This document shows, in pieces, positions 1-7,695 of a stretch of DNA of 13,930 nucleotides. Source of the stretch: Dehalococcoidales bacterium (GTDB taxonomy: Bacteria > Chloroflexota > Dehalococcoidia > Dehalococcoidales > UBA2162); contig CP070800.1 of the NCBI GenBank assembly GCA_020343555.1, forward strand, positions 1,720,878-1,734,807, given 5' to 3'. The notes beneath the pieces are model-generated. The model was not told the origin of the DNA. It did not search any database and saw nothing but the letters and a program-made list of their open reading frames with translations. The first letter of the stretch is position 1, and the number at the start of each line of letters is the position of its first letter. Made by a program: the position numbers and the translations under genes.

Positions 1-26
1 ACTGACGTTAACAGTCTGAATTTCAT
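1..26 (-). CDS. 5' end of an unidentified leftward gene (partial)
   Basis: An ATG at 26-24 on the minus strand is preceded by a near-perfect Shine-Dalgarno, GGGGAGGT (40 to 33), with a 6-base gap, and the frame is open to the window edge. The eight visible residues read MKFRLLTS, a basic start followed by hydrophobic residues, which could be the start of a signal peptide or simply an ordinary N-terminus. The product cannot be named from eight residues. The ribosome site is the strongest evidence, since random sequence rarely gives this match at the right spacing. It is divergent to the histidine kinase gene that begins at 370. Confidence 0.6.
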
Positions 27-369
27 TTTTCTACCTCCCCGTAGTATATTTACGATTTACTAAGTATTTTAAGGTAAGAACCATGAAAAGGATAGCACGC
101 TGGTTCATGACCATGTATAAAAAGGATCATCTTGATTATTTTTCTGGTACCGTCAGGTTTGAAAACAGAACAGTTCATCACTATAATATTCAGGTATTAG
201 ATGTCGTAGTACAACTATTATTTAAGTCAATAAAACAGCAGGTTCGAAAATTTATCTCCAATCAGAGATATCAGCCCGATGGATACAGGGAACGCAGATA
301 AACAGGGTTGTTTCGTTGTTGCTTATCTAATAACAGAGGAAAGGTTTGTGGTAAAGGAGGTTGTATCTG
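27..369. other. Divergent intergenic region, mostly without recognised genes
   Basis: This stretch separates the leftward gene starting at 26 from the kinase starting at 370. It is AT-rich. A 72-codon open frame at 83-301 has only a weak AAGG ahead of its ATG and a protein sequence I do not recognise, so I do not call it a gene. A minus-strand TATACT at 48-43 resembles a -10 box, but it would start transcription inside the ribosome site of the leftward gene. No convincing plus-strand promoter was found; one presumably lies here for the kinase. Confidence 0.5.
353..360 (+). promoter_or_regulatory. Shine-Dalgarno that fixes the kinase start at 370
   Basis: AAAGGAGG sits at 353-360. A TTG at 361 directly abuts it and cannot be used with it, whereas the in-frame ATG at 370 lies 9 bases downstream. 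The kinase should therefore start at 370, not at the upstream TTG. Confidence 0.85.
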
Positions 370-3039
370 ATGGATGAGTATAAGAATATAACAAGAGATC
401 AACTTATCGAGTCATTAAAAAATGTACGTGGATATGCAACCCAACTCGAAGCCAGCGGTGTGTATATTGAGGGTATTGGTAACTCCTTACCTGATATGAT
501 CATATTAATCAGTAAAAGCGGAGAAGTTTACGATATCGTTATTGGTGAGAAAAGCCTGCTAACAGATAATTCTCAGGGATCAACAAGTAAGTATGTTACC
601 GACATCATACCAGCTGAGGTATCTCTACAGGTTCTTGAAGCCACGAGATCAGTAATAGAAACGGGAGTAACGCAAATATTCGATTTTTCTCTGGAGGTAC
701 ACAAAGGTAAGAGATGGTTTGAAGGACGAATATCTCTATTACCGCATATGGAAGCATATCCTGAAGCGGTTATTATGATCGCAAGGGACATTACAGATCG
801 GAAAGAAATCGAGGAGAAATTATACGCCAGCGAAGAAAGGTATCGAGGTATATTTAACGAAGCCAGGGACGGCATTGTACTGGTGGACGTTAATACCGGG
901 ATGATCACCGAGTGCAATCCCGAATTCGAAAAGCAGACTGGGAGAACCCAGGAACAGCTTAAAGAGATGAAAATATGGGAACTCAGACCTCCTGAAAAAA
1001 TTCAGGCTGCTTTTAAAAAATTCAATGAGATCAGCAAGGAAGGTATCGGTGAGTCAGGTGAACTCGAATTCAGCAAACCTGATGGAGACATTGTTTATAT
1101 CGAATTTCTAAGCAAGAAAGTGACTATTGAGGGTAAGGATTACTTACAGAGTGTCACCCGTGATGTATCCGAACGAAGACAGATGGAAGAAAACTTGCGT
1201 TTTTCAGATACAACCCTGAAATCAATTCATGACGCCGTATATGCAATGGACATTGATTTCAGGATTACATACTGGAACAAATCCTGCGAAGACATATTTG
1301 GCATCCAGGAAAACGATGCCGTTGGTCATTACATCCGTGATGTAATGACCATGAAGGAACACTATCCTGGGCAAAACAGGGATAGAATCAACCTAGTGAG
1401 AGAAAATGAATTCGGAAAGGACGAAATATTATTTGTAACTCCTAAAGGAGATGTGTGGGCCGATGTGCATACCCAGGCAATCGAACAGGACGGTGTACGA
1501 TACGGATGGGTTACCCTTGCCTGTGATATCACCGAACGTAAAAAGGTAGAAGAAGAACTTAAGCTCTCAGAAGAACGAATGTCCAAGGCTTTCCGGTCAG
1601 TTCCTGATTCAATTGTAATCAGTCGACGTGAAGATGGAAAGTACATCGATGTAAATGAAAGTTTCGTAAGATTCTCCGGTTTTTCTCGTGAAGAGCTGAT
1701 GAAAAACACGGCATTAGGCATTGGCATCTGGGTTGATAGTAGTGAGAGAGAGAAGGCGTTACGTCTACTCGAAGAGAAAGGTAGGGTGGAAAACTTCGAG
1801 TTTGAGTTCAGGAGGAAATCCGGTGAAACAGGTACTGCCTTACTCACGATCGAACCTATTACTATCAATGAGGAGGACTGTATTCTTACGGTTACCACGG
1901 ATATTACAGAACGAAAACGGGCAGAGGAAACGTTAAGAGAAAGTGAGGAAAACTACCGTTCATTAATTGAGCACGCCAGTATCGGTATCGTTGTATTACA
2001 GGACAACAAACTGGTATTGGTTAATCCACATCTGCTTGAAAAATTTGGTTATACCGAGGAAGAAACGCAAGAGCTCGAATTCCCGACAACTTTTCACCCT
2101 GATGATCGTGAGATAATAATCGAAAGAATGAAAGAAAGGTTAGCTGGAATCCCTCCGGGTGATCCGATAGATGTGAGAATGTTAACAAAATCCGGCGATG
2201 TTCTTTGGATACGAACGAGATCGGTAAAAATACAATGGAACGGAAAACCGGCAATCCAGGCATTCGTCCTCGATATTTCAGAAGAGAAAAAGGCAGAGGA
2301 TGAATTAAAGCATCTTTATGAAAACGAAAAATTCCTTCGCCAGGAAATCGAAACCGAGATGAACAAGAGAATAGAACTGGCAGCAGGAATCGTTCATGAA
2401 CTCAGGACTCCGCTGACAGCGATTATTTCGTCAAGTGAATTAATCACTGAAAACACGAGTGACGGTATACTGGGACGAATCGCCCAAAATATCAGTCAAA
2501 GTGCTTACGATCTGCATAAAAGAACCGGCGAACTGCTTGATATGGCCCGTGGTGATGTCGGTATGCTTAAGATAGAGAAAACAATGCTCAACTACCACGA
2601 ACTAATCAAGTCGATAGAACTGGAATTGGCAACTTATCTCGCACAAAAGGATATATCCCTCGAAATTTCAGTCGAACAGGATCTTCCCGATATCACTGCC
2701 GATGAAGAGAGACTCCATCAAGTACTACTTAACCTTATCGACAACGCTTTCAAATTCACCCATGAAAACGGCAGCGTAATAATGGAGGTGAAACGAGATG
2801 AATCCAGTATAATCACCGAGATAAGAGACAACGGAATCGGTCTCTCGGAAGAAGACCAGGAATATGTATTCAAACCTTACAGTCAAATCACTGGCAGCAA
2901 CAAGCCTTCCGGCGGACTCGGTCTTGGCCTGCCAATCGCGCGTAACCTGGTGGAAGCTCATGGTGGCAGGATGTGGGTCCAGAGTAAAAAGGGTAAAGGA
3001 AGCAGCTTTTTCTTCTCGTTACCGATAAATGATATCTAG
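370..3039 (+). CDS. Soluble multi-PAS sensor histidine kinase
   Basis: This 889-residue hybrid-free sensor kinase should autophosphorylate on histidine and pass phosphate to an unlinked response regulator. About five PAS/PAC units run in series near residues 38-145, 155-270, 278-390, 398-518 and 520-640. Each ends in a PAC-like tail such as DITDRK, DVSERR, DITERK or DISEEK followed by a short coiled linker. A HisKA domain follows with the H-box HELRTPL (phospho-acceptor His676), then an ATPase domain with N-box LNLIDNAFKF (near 788), G1 DNGIG (near 820), an F-box FKPYSQ and G2 GGLGLGLP (near 848). No membrane span or signal peptide is visible, so the sensor is cytoplasmic. The PAS ligands are unknown; no obvious haem or flavin-binding signature was identified. 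No response regulator lies nearby, so it is an orphan. The start is set by the Shine-Dalgarno at 353-360. Confidence 0.95.
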   Translation: MDEYKNITRDQLIESLKNVRGYATQLEASGVYIEGIGNSLPDMIILISKSGEVYDIVIGEKSLLTDNSQGSTSKYVTDIIPAEVSLQVLEATRSVIETGVTQIFDFSLEVHKGKRWFEGRISLLPHMEAYPEAVIMIARDITDRKEIEEKLYASEERYRGIFNEARDGIVLVDVNTGMITECNPEFEKQTGRTQEQLKEMKIWELRPPEKIQAAFKKFNEISKEGIGESGELEFSKPDGDIVYIEFLSKKVTIEGKDYLQSVTRDVSERRQMEENLRFSDTTLKSIHDAVYAMDIDFRITYWNKSCEDIFGIQENDAVGHYIRDVMTMKEHYPGQNRDRINLVRENEFGKDEILFVTPKGDVWADVHTQAIEQDGVRYGWVTLACDITERKKVEEELKLSEERMSKAFRSVPDSIVISRREDGKYIDVNESFVRFSGFSREELMKNTALGIGIWVDSSEREKALRLLEEKGRVENFEFEFRRKSGETGTALLTIEPITINEEDCILTVTTDITERKRAEETLRESEENYRSLIEHASIGIVVLQDNKLVLVNPHLLEKFGYTEEETQELEFPTTFHPDDREIIIERMKERLAGIPPGDPIDVRMLTKSGDVLWIRTRSVKIQWNGKPAIQAFVLDISEEKKAEDELKHLYENEKFLRQEIETEMNKRIELAAGIVHELRTPLTAIISSSELITENTSDGILGRIAQNISQSAYDLHKRTGELLDMARGDVGMLKIEKTMLNYHELIKSIELELATYLAQKDISLEISVEQDLPDITADEERLHQVLLNLIDNAFKFTHENGSVIMEVKRDESSIITEIRDNGIGLSEEDQEYVFKPYSQITGSNKPSGGLGLGLPIARNLVEAHGGRMWVQSKKGKGSSFFFSLPINDI
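1323..1351. repeat. Perfect 13-base inverted repeat inside the kinase gene
   Basis: TGGTCATTACATC at 1323-1335 is followed after three bases (CGT) by its exact reverse complement at 1339-1351. It lies in the third PAS domain coding region (residues VGHYIRDVM). In mRNA it would make a strong hairpin with a tight loop; as DNA it could be a protein-binding palindrome. No T-tract follows, so it is not a terminator. Confidence 0.9.
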
Positions 3040-3068
3040 TAGTGAAAAAACCGTTGAGAGTTTCAGTC

Positions 3069-3077
3069 TGATATAAT
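3069..3077 (+). promoter_or_regulatory. Extended -10 promoter for the YkgJ-like gene
   Basis: TGATATAAT matches the extended -10 consensus TGnTATAAT exactly. The predicted transcription start, about seven bases downstream (3084-3085), falls at or one to two bases before the ATG at 3086. No good -35 is present at normal spacing, as expected for an extended -10 promoter. Confidence 0.6.
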
Positions 3078-3085
3078 TAACATCA

Positions 3086-3505
3086 ATGAAAAAGCAATTG
3101 AAGAAAAGACCGAGGTGTTCCCAGTGCGGGAAGTGTTGCACCGCACCCGTTGTCCTGATTACGAAACCTTCCGATTACCGGAGATGGATCAACCAGGGAA
3201 GAGAGGATATTCTTAAACATGCATCGGTTCCACCCCTTAAAGGTTATGGGGATCTCTGGATAGATATTCGCGGAAGCGAAGAATCAGCGTACTGTCCCTT
3301 TCTAAGGCAAATATCCGAAGATAAATTCACCTGTACAATTCACGAAACAAAACCTAAAGTCTGTAGAGAATATCGCTGTGAATGGGCATACAGCGCCGGG
3401 AAAAAGGGAACTCCGTTCAAAACAGAACGTGGCTGGACGGATAGAGCTAAAAAACTCGGCTACGGACAACCCCGGAAGAAAAACACCGCTCAGAAATCAG
3501 ATTAA
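3086..3505 (+). CDS. YkgJ-family Cys-cluster protein
   Basis: This 139-residue soluble protein belongs by motif to the YkgJ / putative zinc- or iron-chelating CxxCxxCC family, whose biochemical role is unsettled. The N-terminal cluster is C11, C14, C17 and C18 (CSQCGKCC). A second set follows: C70 (YCPF), C83 and H86 (CTIH), C93 and C98 (CREYRC). This spacing is typical of the family and suggests one Fe-S cluster or metal site. Length is usual. The C-terminus is basic and probably disordered. There is no Shine-Dalgarno before the ATG, which fits the leaderless transcript predicted from the promoter at 3069-3077. It converges on nadB and shares the TTAA at 3502-3505, which is a stop on both strands. 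Confidence 0.85.
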   Translation: MKKQLKKRPRCSQCGKCCTAPVVLITKPSDYRRWINQGREDILKHASVPPLKGYGDLWIDIRGSEESAYCPFLRQISEDKFTCTIHETKPKVCREYRCEWAYSAGKKGTPFKTERGWTDRAKKLGYGQPRKKNTAQKSD

Positions 3506-5070
3506 TCGCATTCTTTACAGAAAACGATGTGGTGTTTCCAGCGAGGTGACCGTTTTGGGTAATCTGACCTGAAATGAGCCCCTCGACTCTCCTTTCTTAA
3601 AAGAGCTGCTTCTGTTACCAGGCGACCTGCCAGAATCAGGTTGTGGAGTTCGTACGAAGGTCGGTCAGCAGGTAGAGACATCAAATTCTGCCAGGCAGCA
3701 AGAGTGTCTGCAGCCTGTGTCAGACCTTCTTTGTTTCGCAAAATACCGACTTCCTCCCAGAGTAGACTCTGCAAGGCAGAAAGACTTGGACTTGCTGAAG
3801 ATAACCTGCTCTGTCTCTCAGGAAGACAATGCTTTTCTGAAGAATTGCTCGCAGTAACTACCTCCCGGCTGTTTGTTCCGTCAATTGTTTTCATCACGAT
3901 TCTCTTACTAAAAACAACTGCTTCAAGAAGCGAATTCGAAGCCAGGCGGTTCGCTCCGTGAATAGAAGTACAGGCTGTCTCACCACAGGCAAACAACCCG
4001 GTGATATTTGTTTCACCCCAGCTGTTTGTCCTGACGCCACCTATCATATAATGTGCAGCAGGAGCGACCGGTATCAGTTCCTGTGTAATATTCAGACCGT
4101 GCTCAAGACAGAACCTGTATATATGGGGAAACCGGGTGGTGATAGTAAAAGCCGGTAGATGAGTAACATCGATATACACCTTGTTCGTTCCCGTTTTTTC
4201 CATCTCGTACAGGATACTGCGTGCGACGACATCCCTTGGAGCAAAATCTCCTTTTTCATGATAATCAACCATGAAAAAACGACCTTCAGAATTGACCAGA
4301 ACACCACCTTCACCCCTGACAGCTTCAGAAATAAGAAACGGCGTAACACCCGGAAGCGAAAGAGCAGTGGGATGGAACTGGTAGAACTCCATATCTATTA
4401 TTTCGGCTCCAGCGTTATAAGCCAACGATAATCCATCTCCTGTTGCTACAGCCGAGTTCGTATTGAGTTTATAGAGTTGTCCGGCTCCGCCGGTAGAAAG
4501 AATAAGGAAACGGCAAGAAAATTCCTCTATCCAACCGGTACGGCAGTCCAGCACCTTGATACCCCGCACCTTTCCTTTATCGACCAAAATCTCGGTAGCC
4601 AAAGAGTCTTCTAGTACCTGGATACCGGAAATACGTATCTGGTTGCTCAGAGTAACCTCGATATATTCTCCGGTTGCGTCCCCTCCTGCATGGAGTATCC
4701 TGGAAACACTATGGGCTGCTTCTCTCGTTAAAGTTATTTCTCCATCAAGAGTATCGAAAGGTACGCCGATGTTAACCAGCTCGGAAATACGCTCCGGTGC
4801 TTCATCAACCATGATACGCACCGATTCTTCATCGCAGAGACCGTCACCGGCAGCAACTGTATCTTTATAATGAAGTTCAGGCGAATCGTCTCTGCCGATA
4901 GCCGCTGCTATTCCGCCCTGAGCATATCGGGTATTACAGTCTTCTATGCTTCCCTTGGTAATAACAAGCACAGTCCCATGATTTCTTGCCATCAAGGCGG
5001 TATAGAGACCAGCGATTCCGCTGCCGGCGATGATATAATCATAATACTTTGTTGAAGCGCTCTTTTTCAT
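3502..5070 (-). CDS. nadB: L-aspartate oxidase
   Basis: NadB oxidises L-aspartate to iminoaspartate, the first step of de novo NAD synthesis, and in anaerobes can use fumarate as electron acceptor. The 522-residue protein has the FAD dinucleotide motif GSGIAGLYTAL (residues 16-26) and AQGGIAA (50-56). Residues equivalent to the E. coli active-site set E121, H244, R290, H351 and R386 are present as E117, H233 (FHPTAL), R279 (RDVVAR), H340 (AAHYMIGG) and R375 (GANRLASNS), at a nearly constant offset. The site where fumarate reductases attach FAD covalently through His is not His here (NTRYAQGG), which favours NadB over a classical FrdA. It is the last gene of the operon: its ATG overlaps the fumarase beta stop in ATGA (5070-5067), with AAAGG at 5082-5078. 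nadA and nadC are not in the window. It might alternatively act as a fumarate-reducing flavoprotein. Confidence 0.93.
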   Translation of the reverse strand: MKKSASTKYYDYIIAGSGIAGLYTALMARNHGTVLVITKGSIEDCNTRYAQGGIAAAIGRDDSPELHYKDTVAAGDGLCDEESVRIMVDEAPERISELVNIGVPFDTLDGEITLTREAAHSVSRILHAGGDATGEYIEVTLSNQIRISGIQVLEDSLATEILVDKGKVRGIKVLDCRTGWIEEFSCRFLILSTGGAGQLYKLNTNSAVATGDGLSLAYNAGAEIIDMEFYQFHPTALSLPGVTPFLISEAVRGEGGVLVNSEGRFFMVDYHEKGDFAPRDVVARSILYEMEKTGTNKVYIDVTHLPAFTITTRFPHIYRFCLEHGLNITQELIPVAPAAHYMIGGVRTNSWGETNITGLFACGETACTSIHGANRLASNSLLEAVVFSKRIVMKTIDGTNSREVVTASNSSEKHCLPERQSRLSSASPSLSALQSLLWEEVGILRNKEGLTQAADTLAAWQNLMSLPADRPSYELHNLILAGRLVTEAALLRKESRGAHFRSDYPKRSPRWKHHIVFCKECD

Positions 5071-5624
5071 TCAACAGCCTTTCTATATGCGGCCTGTCCA
5101 TTTTCATACAGGTCGGCGCCATATATATCGTTCACCACCACTACCGGAAAATCTTCTACCTCAATTCTCCATACCGTTTCTGCACCGAGATCATCATAGG
5201 CGATCACTTCCGCTTTTTTAATGCTGCGCGAAATGATGGCTCCGGCACCTCCAACTGCTCCAAAATACACCGCCTTGAATTTCACGAGAGCGTCTTTTAC
5301 AGGCTGTGAACGCATTCCCTTGCCTATCATACCCTTAAGTCCCTGTTCAATAAGTCGAGGGGTATATACATCCATCCGACCGCTGGTAGTCGGTCCTGCG
5401 GAACCTATCACCTTACCCGGGGGAGCTGGAGATGGTCCCATATAGTATATTAACTGTCCCGAAATATCGAACGGAAGAGGTTCTCCCCTGTCCAGAGTTT
5501 CCACCATCCGACGGTGCGCTGCATCACGCGCGACGTATATAATACCTGACAATAACACACTCTCACCTGTCCTCAGTTCTTTAATGACATCATCAGTTAA
5601 TGGAAGGACAATCTTCTTTACCAT
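5067..5624 (-). CDS. Class I fumarate hydratase, beta subunit
   Basis: This is the C-terminal-type subunit (185 residues) of the two-subunit iron-sulfur fumarase/tartrate dehydratase family, which interconverts fumarate and malate together with the alpha subunit. Recognised family segments are GSAGPTTSGRMD (about residues 74-85), the GKG segment near 104, and VIAYDDLGAETVWRIEV toward the C-terminus. The frame is open further upstream to 5660, but the start at 5624 is preferred. It has AAAAGGCGGT at 5640-5631 with a 6-base gap, gives the usual family length, and overlaps the alpha stop by one base in TGATG. The fumarase versus L(+)-tartrate dehydratase choice is not resolved by sequence alone; fumarase is favoured by the nadB neighbour. 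Confidence 0.92.
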   Translation of the reverse strand: MVKKIVLPLTDDVIKELRTGESVLLSGIIYVARDAAHRRMVETLDRGEPLPFDISGQLIYYMGPSPAPPGKVIGSAGPTTSGRMDVYTPRLIEQGLKGMIGKGMRSQPVKDALVKFKAVYFGAVGGAGAIISRSIKKAEVIAYDDLGAETVWRIEVEDFPVVVVNDIYGADLYENGQAAYRKAVE

Positions 5625-6469
5625 CAAAGTACCGCCTTTTTCTGACGGGCACTGTGGCACTGGAGGTTTACCGCTACCGGCAGGCTGGCTATATGGGCAG
5701 GATATGTTTCGATATGTACCGCCAGCGCAGTCATCAAACCGCCGAATCCCATCGGGCCTATTCCCAGGCTGTTTACTCTCTCCATGACATCCTTTTCAAG
5801 TTCAGCCGTTTCAGTATCAGGATTATGATCACCGATTGTACGAAGCAATGCTTTTTTCGCCAGAAGTAATGAATATTCGGCAGTACCGCCTATCCCTACG
5901 CCAATGATCAGGGGAGGACAGGGATTTCCTCCTGATTCATCAACGGTACGCGTGACAAAATCAATGATGCCGCTTCTCCCGTCAGCCGGCAAAAGCATTG
6001 CCAGACGGGTCATATTCTCAGCACCGCCACCCTTTGGCATTGCGGTAATTGCTAGTCTATCGCCCGGTACGATATCGGTGTGTATTATAGCAGGCGTGTT
6101 ATCTTCCGTATTTATTCTTGATGAAAATGGTCTATCCACAAGGGATTTCCTGAGATATCCTTCAGTATAAGCGCGCTTTACCCCTTCTTGCACAGCGGAA
6201 TACAGGTCGCCGCCGGTGATATGCACATCCTGACCTATCTCCAGGAATACGACAGCGACACCCGTATCCTGGCAAAGGGGAATCCCATCGGTAAAAGCAA
6301 TCGTGGCGTTCTCAATAATCGTCTCGAGAACGCCACGGGCAGCCGGTGATGTTTCATTTTCTCTGGCACGCTCAAGAGCTGCCAGCACATCCGGTGGCAG
6401 GCTGAAACAGGCCTCTTTAAACAACGAAGAGACCGTCTCAGTGATGATATGACAGTCTATATCTCTCAT
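5624..6469 (-). CDS. Class I fumarate hydratase, alpha subunit
   Basis: This 281-residue subunit carries the catalytic [4Fe-4S] cluster of the class I fumarase/tartrate dehydratase. The three expected cluster cysteines are visible as C66 in LCQDTG, C184 in GGNPCPP and C271 in QCHSAR. Glycine-rich segments such as KGGGAEN (146-152) and GVGIGGTAEYS (190-200) are family hallmarks. The length is normal for a stand-alone alpha subunit. It lies 11 bases after the LUD gene stop and is coupled to the beta subunit by a TGATG overlap, so the two should be made in equal amounts. The cluster of such enzymes is oxygen-labile, consistent with an anaerobe. The gene contains a perfect 12-base inverted repeat at 6302-6337. 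Confidence 0.93.
   Translation of the reverse strand: MRDIDCHIITETVSSLFKEACFSLPPDVLAALERARENETSPAARGVLETIIENATIAFTDGIPLCQDTGVAVVFLEIGQDVHITGGDLYSAVQEGVKRAYTEGYLRKSLVDRPFSSRINTEDNTPAIIHTDIVPGDRLAITAMPKGGGAENMTRLAMLLPADGRSGIIDFVTRTVDESGGNPCPPLIIGVGIGGTAEYSLLLAKKALLRTIGDHNPDTETAELEKDVMERVNSLGIGPMGFGGLMTALAVHIETYPAHIASLPVAVNLQCHSARQKKAVL
6302..6337. repeat. Perfect 12-base inverted repeat inside the fumarase alpha gene
   Basis: CGTGGCGTTCTC at 6302-6313 is followed, after a 12-base loop, by its exact reverse complement at 6326-6337. It covers the codons for residues from RGVLE to ENAT near residues 45-56. No T-tract follows on either strand, so it is not an intrinsic terminator. It could form a stable GC-rich hairpin in the operon mRNA. 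Confidence 0.85.
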
Positions 6470-6480
6470 ACGAAGTCATT

Positions 6481-7692
6481 CTACTCCGCCACCGTATCGC
6501 CCTCACCCTCTACCAGGTACTTCTTAAGTTCTATCATCATACTCGGTACGTCGATTTCCATCGGGCACCGTTCCTTGCACCTGCCACACATCAGGCAACT
6601 GAAGGCAATTGATGCAGCTTTCTCAATACTTTCGCTAATAATAGCCGCCCAGACGGCGCCGACGCCGGTAAAATATTTGTCTCCGAATTTACCCGCTGTC
6701 ACCGCGAATACCGGACATTCGTAGAGACAGCCTCCACATCTTAAGCAGTACAACGCCTGGCGTAACACCGGATTTTTTGCCAGTTCAGTCCTACCATCAT
6801 CAAGGAAGATCACATGGAATTCCTTTGGACCGTGAGCACCGTAGGTAATTACCTTCTCGATATCGCCTGTCTTACTCGGACCTGATATCATACTGACATA
6901 GGAAGGAATGGTATAGTTGGCATACCTCCAGGTTACCTCGGCAACCTTGAACGCATCACTCAGCGTAGGAACCAGCTTTTCCATTCCCACGAGGGCTATA
7001 TGAATCGGGGGAGCACCCGTCGCCAGGTTTATATTACCTTCATTTTCGATCAGGAACAGTGTTCCTGTATCTGCGGATACTACATTAGCGCCGCTCATTC
7101 CGATATCGGCTTCAAAATACTTCTCCCTGAGTAGTTTACGGGCTGTTTCCACCATTTTACCGATATCATCCGGTGGCAGTTTTTCTCCTGTAATATTGGA
7201 AAAAAGTTCGGCAACATCTTCCTTGGGGACATGGATGGCAGGTGAAAGTATATGCATCGGATTTGAGTTCAATTTCTGGATGATGAATTCACCCAGGTCT
7301 GTCTCATATACTTCGTTCCCTTTTTCTTCGAGGTATTCCCGGACATGGATCTCCTCGCTAGTCATACTCTTCGCCTTGACGATCAGTTTACCCGTACCAG
7401 TAAGACTACCGATCAACTCGAGAGCATCTTCAGCAGTTCTGGCTATATAAGCTTTCCCTTTGTTCGACTCGATCACCTCGCAGGCCTGCTGCGCCAGTTT
7501 TTCCATGTCTACAATCGACTGTGCTTTGATCTGGCAGACTTCTTCGGCCAGTTGTACCGAGTGGGGAAATTTTTCGAGGGCCGTGTTCACATTCGACCTG
7601 TAACTGGTAATTCCCCTGGACAGGGCAAGTCTTATCCGATCGTTATGAGCAGCACTCATCATATTCTTCTTATATTCAGAAAATACCGACAC
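6481..7692 (-). CDS. LutB-like LUD-domain protein with two [4Fe-4S] motifs
   Basis: This 403-residue protein combines an LUD (lactate utilisation) domain, about residues 65-300, with a C-terminal ferredoxin-like module holding two full clusters: C316, C319, C322, C326 (CLRCGGCLYECP) and C366, C369, C372, C376 (CLMCGRCKERCP). The LUD core includes SMTSEEI, GMSGANVVSADTGTL and the segment around VGMEKLVP. LutB proteins work with LutA (CCG protein) and LutC in oxidising lactate. Here there is no LutC and no lactate permease, and fumarase and nadB follow. The electron donor or acceptor is therefore unclear. Translation starts at a GTG (7692-7690), supported by GGAGG at 7705-7701, which lies within the last codons of the upstream gene with an 8-base gap. 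Confidence 0.9.
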   Translation of the reverse strand: MSVFSEYKKNMMSAAHNDRIRLALSRGITSYRSNVNTALEKFPHSVQLAEEVCQIKAQSIVDMEKLAQQACEVIESNKGKAYIARTAEDALELIGSLTGTGKLIVKAKSMTSEEIHVREYLEEKGNEVYETDLGEFIIQKLNSNPMHILSPAIHVPKEDVAELFSNITGEKLPPDDIGKMVETARKLLREKYFEADIGMSGANVVSADTGTLFLIENEGNINLATGAPPIHIALVGMEKLVPTLSDAFKVAEVTWRYANYTIPSYVSMISGPSKTGDIEKVITYGAHGPKEFHVIFLDDGRTELAKNPVLRQALYCLRCGGCLYECPVFAVTAGKFGDKYFTGVGAVWAAIISESIEKAASIAFSCLMCGRCKERCPMEIDVPSMMIELKKYLVEGEGDTVAE

Positions 7693-7695
7693 TTA

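Noticed and set aside
245..260. GGTTCGAAA resembling a tRNA T-loop
   Set aside because: No acceptor stem, D-arm or anticodon arm could be placed around it.
83..301. 72-codon plus-strand open frame ahead of the kinase
   Set aside because: Only a weak AAGG precedes it and the protein sequence has no recognisable motif.
361..369. TTG start for the kinase at 361
   Set aside because: It directly abuts the Shine-Dalgarno; the ATG at 370 has proper spacing.
5625..5660. Upstream start for fumarase beta at 5660
   Set aside because: It would add 12 residues inside the alpha gene; the ATG at 5624 has its own ribosome site and gives the normal family length.
7053..7069. Inverted repeat CAGGAAC-AGT-GTTCCTG in the LUD gene
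   Set aside because: Seven-base arms are expected by chance in a window of this size.
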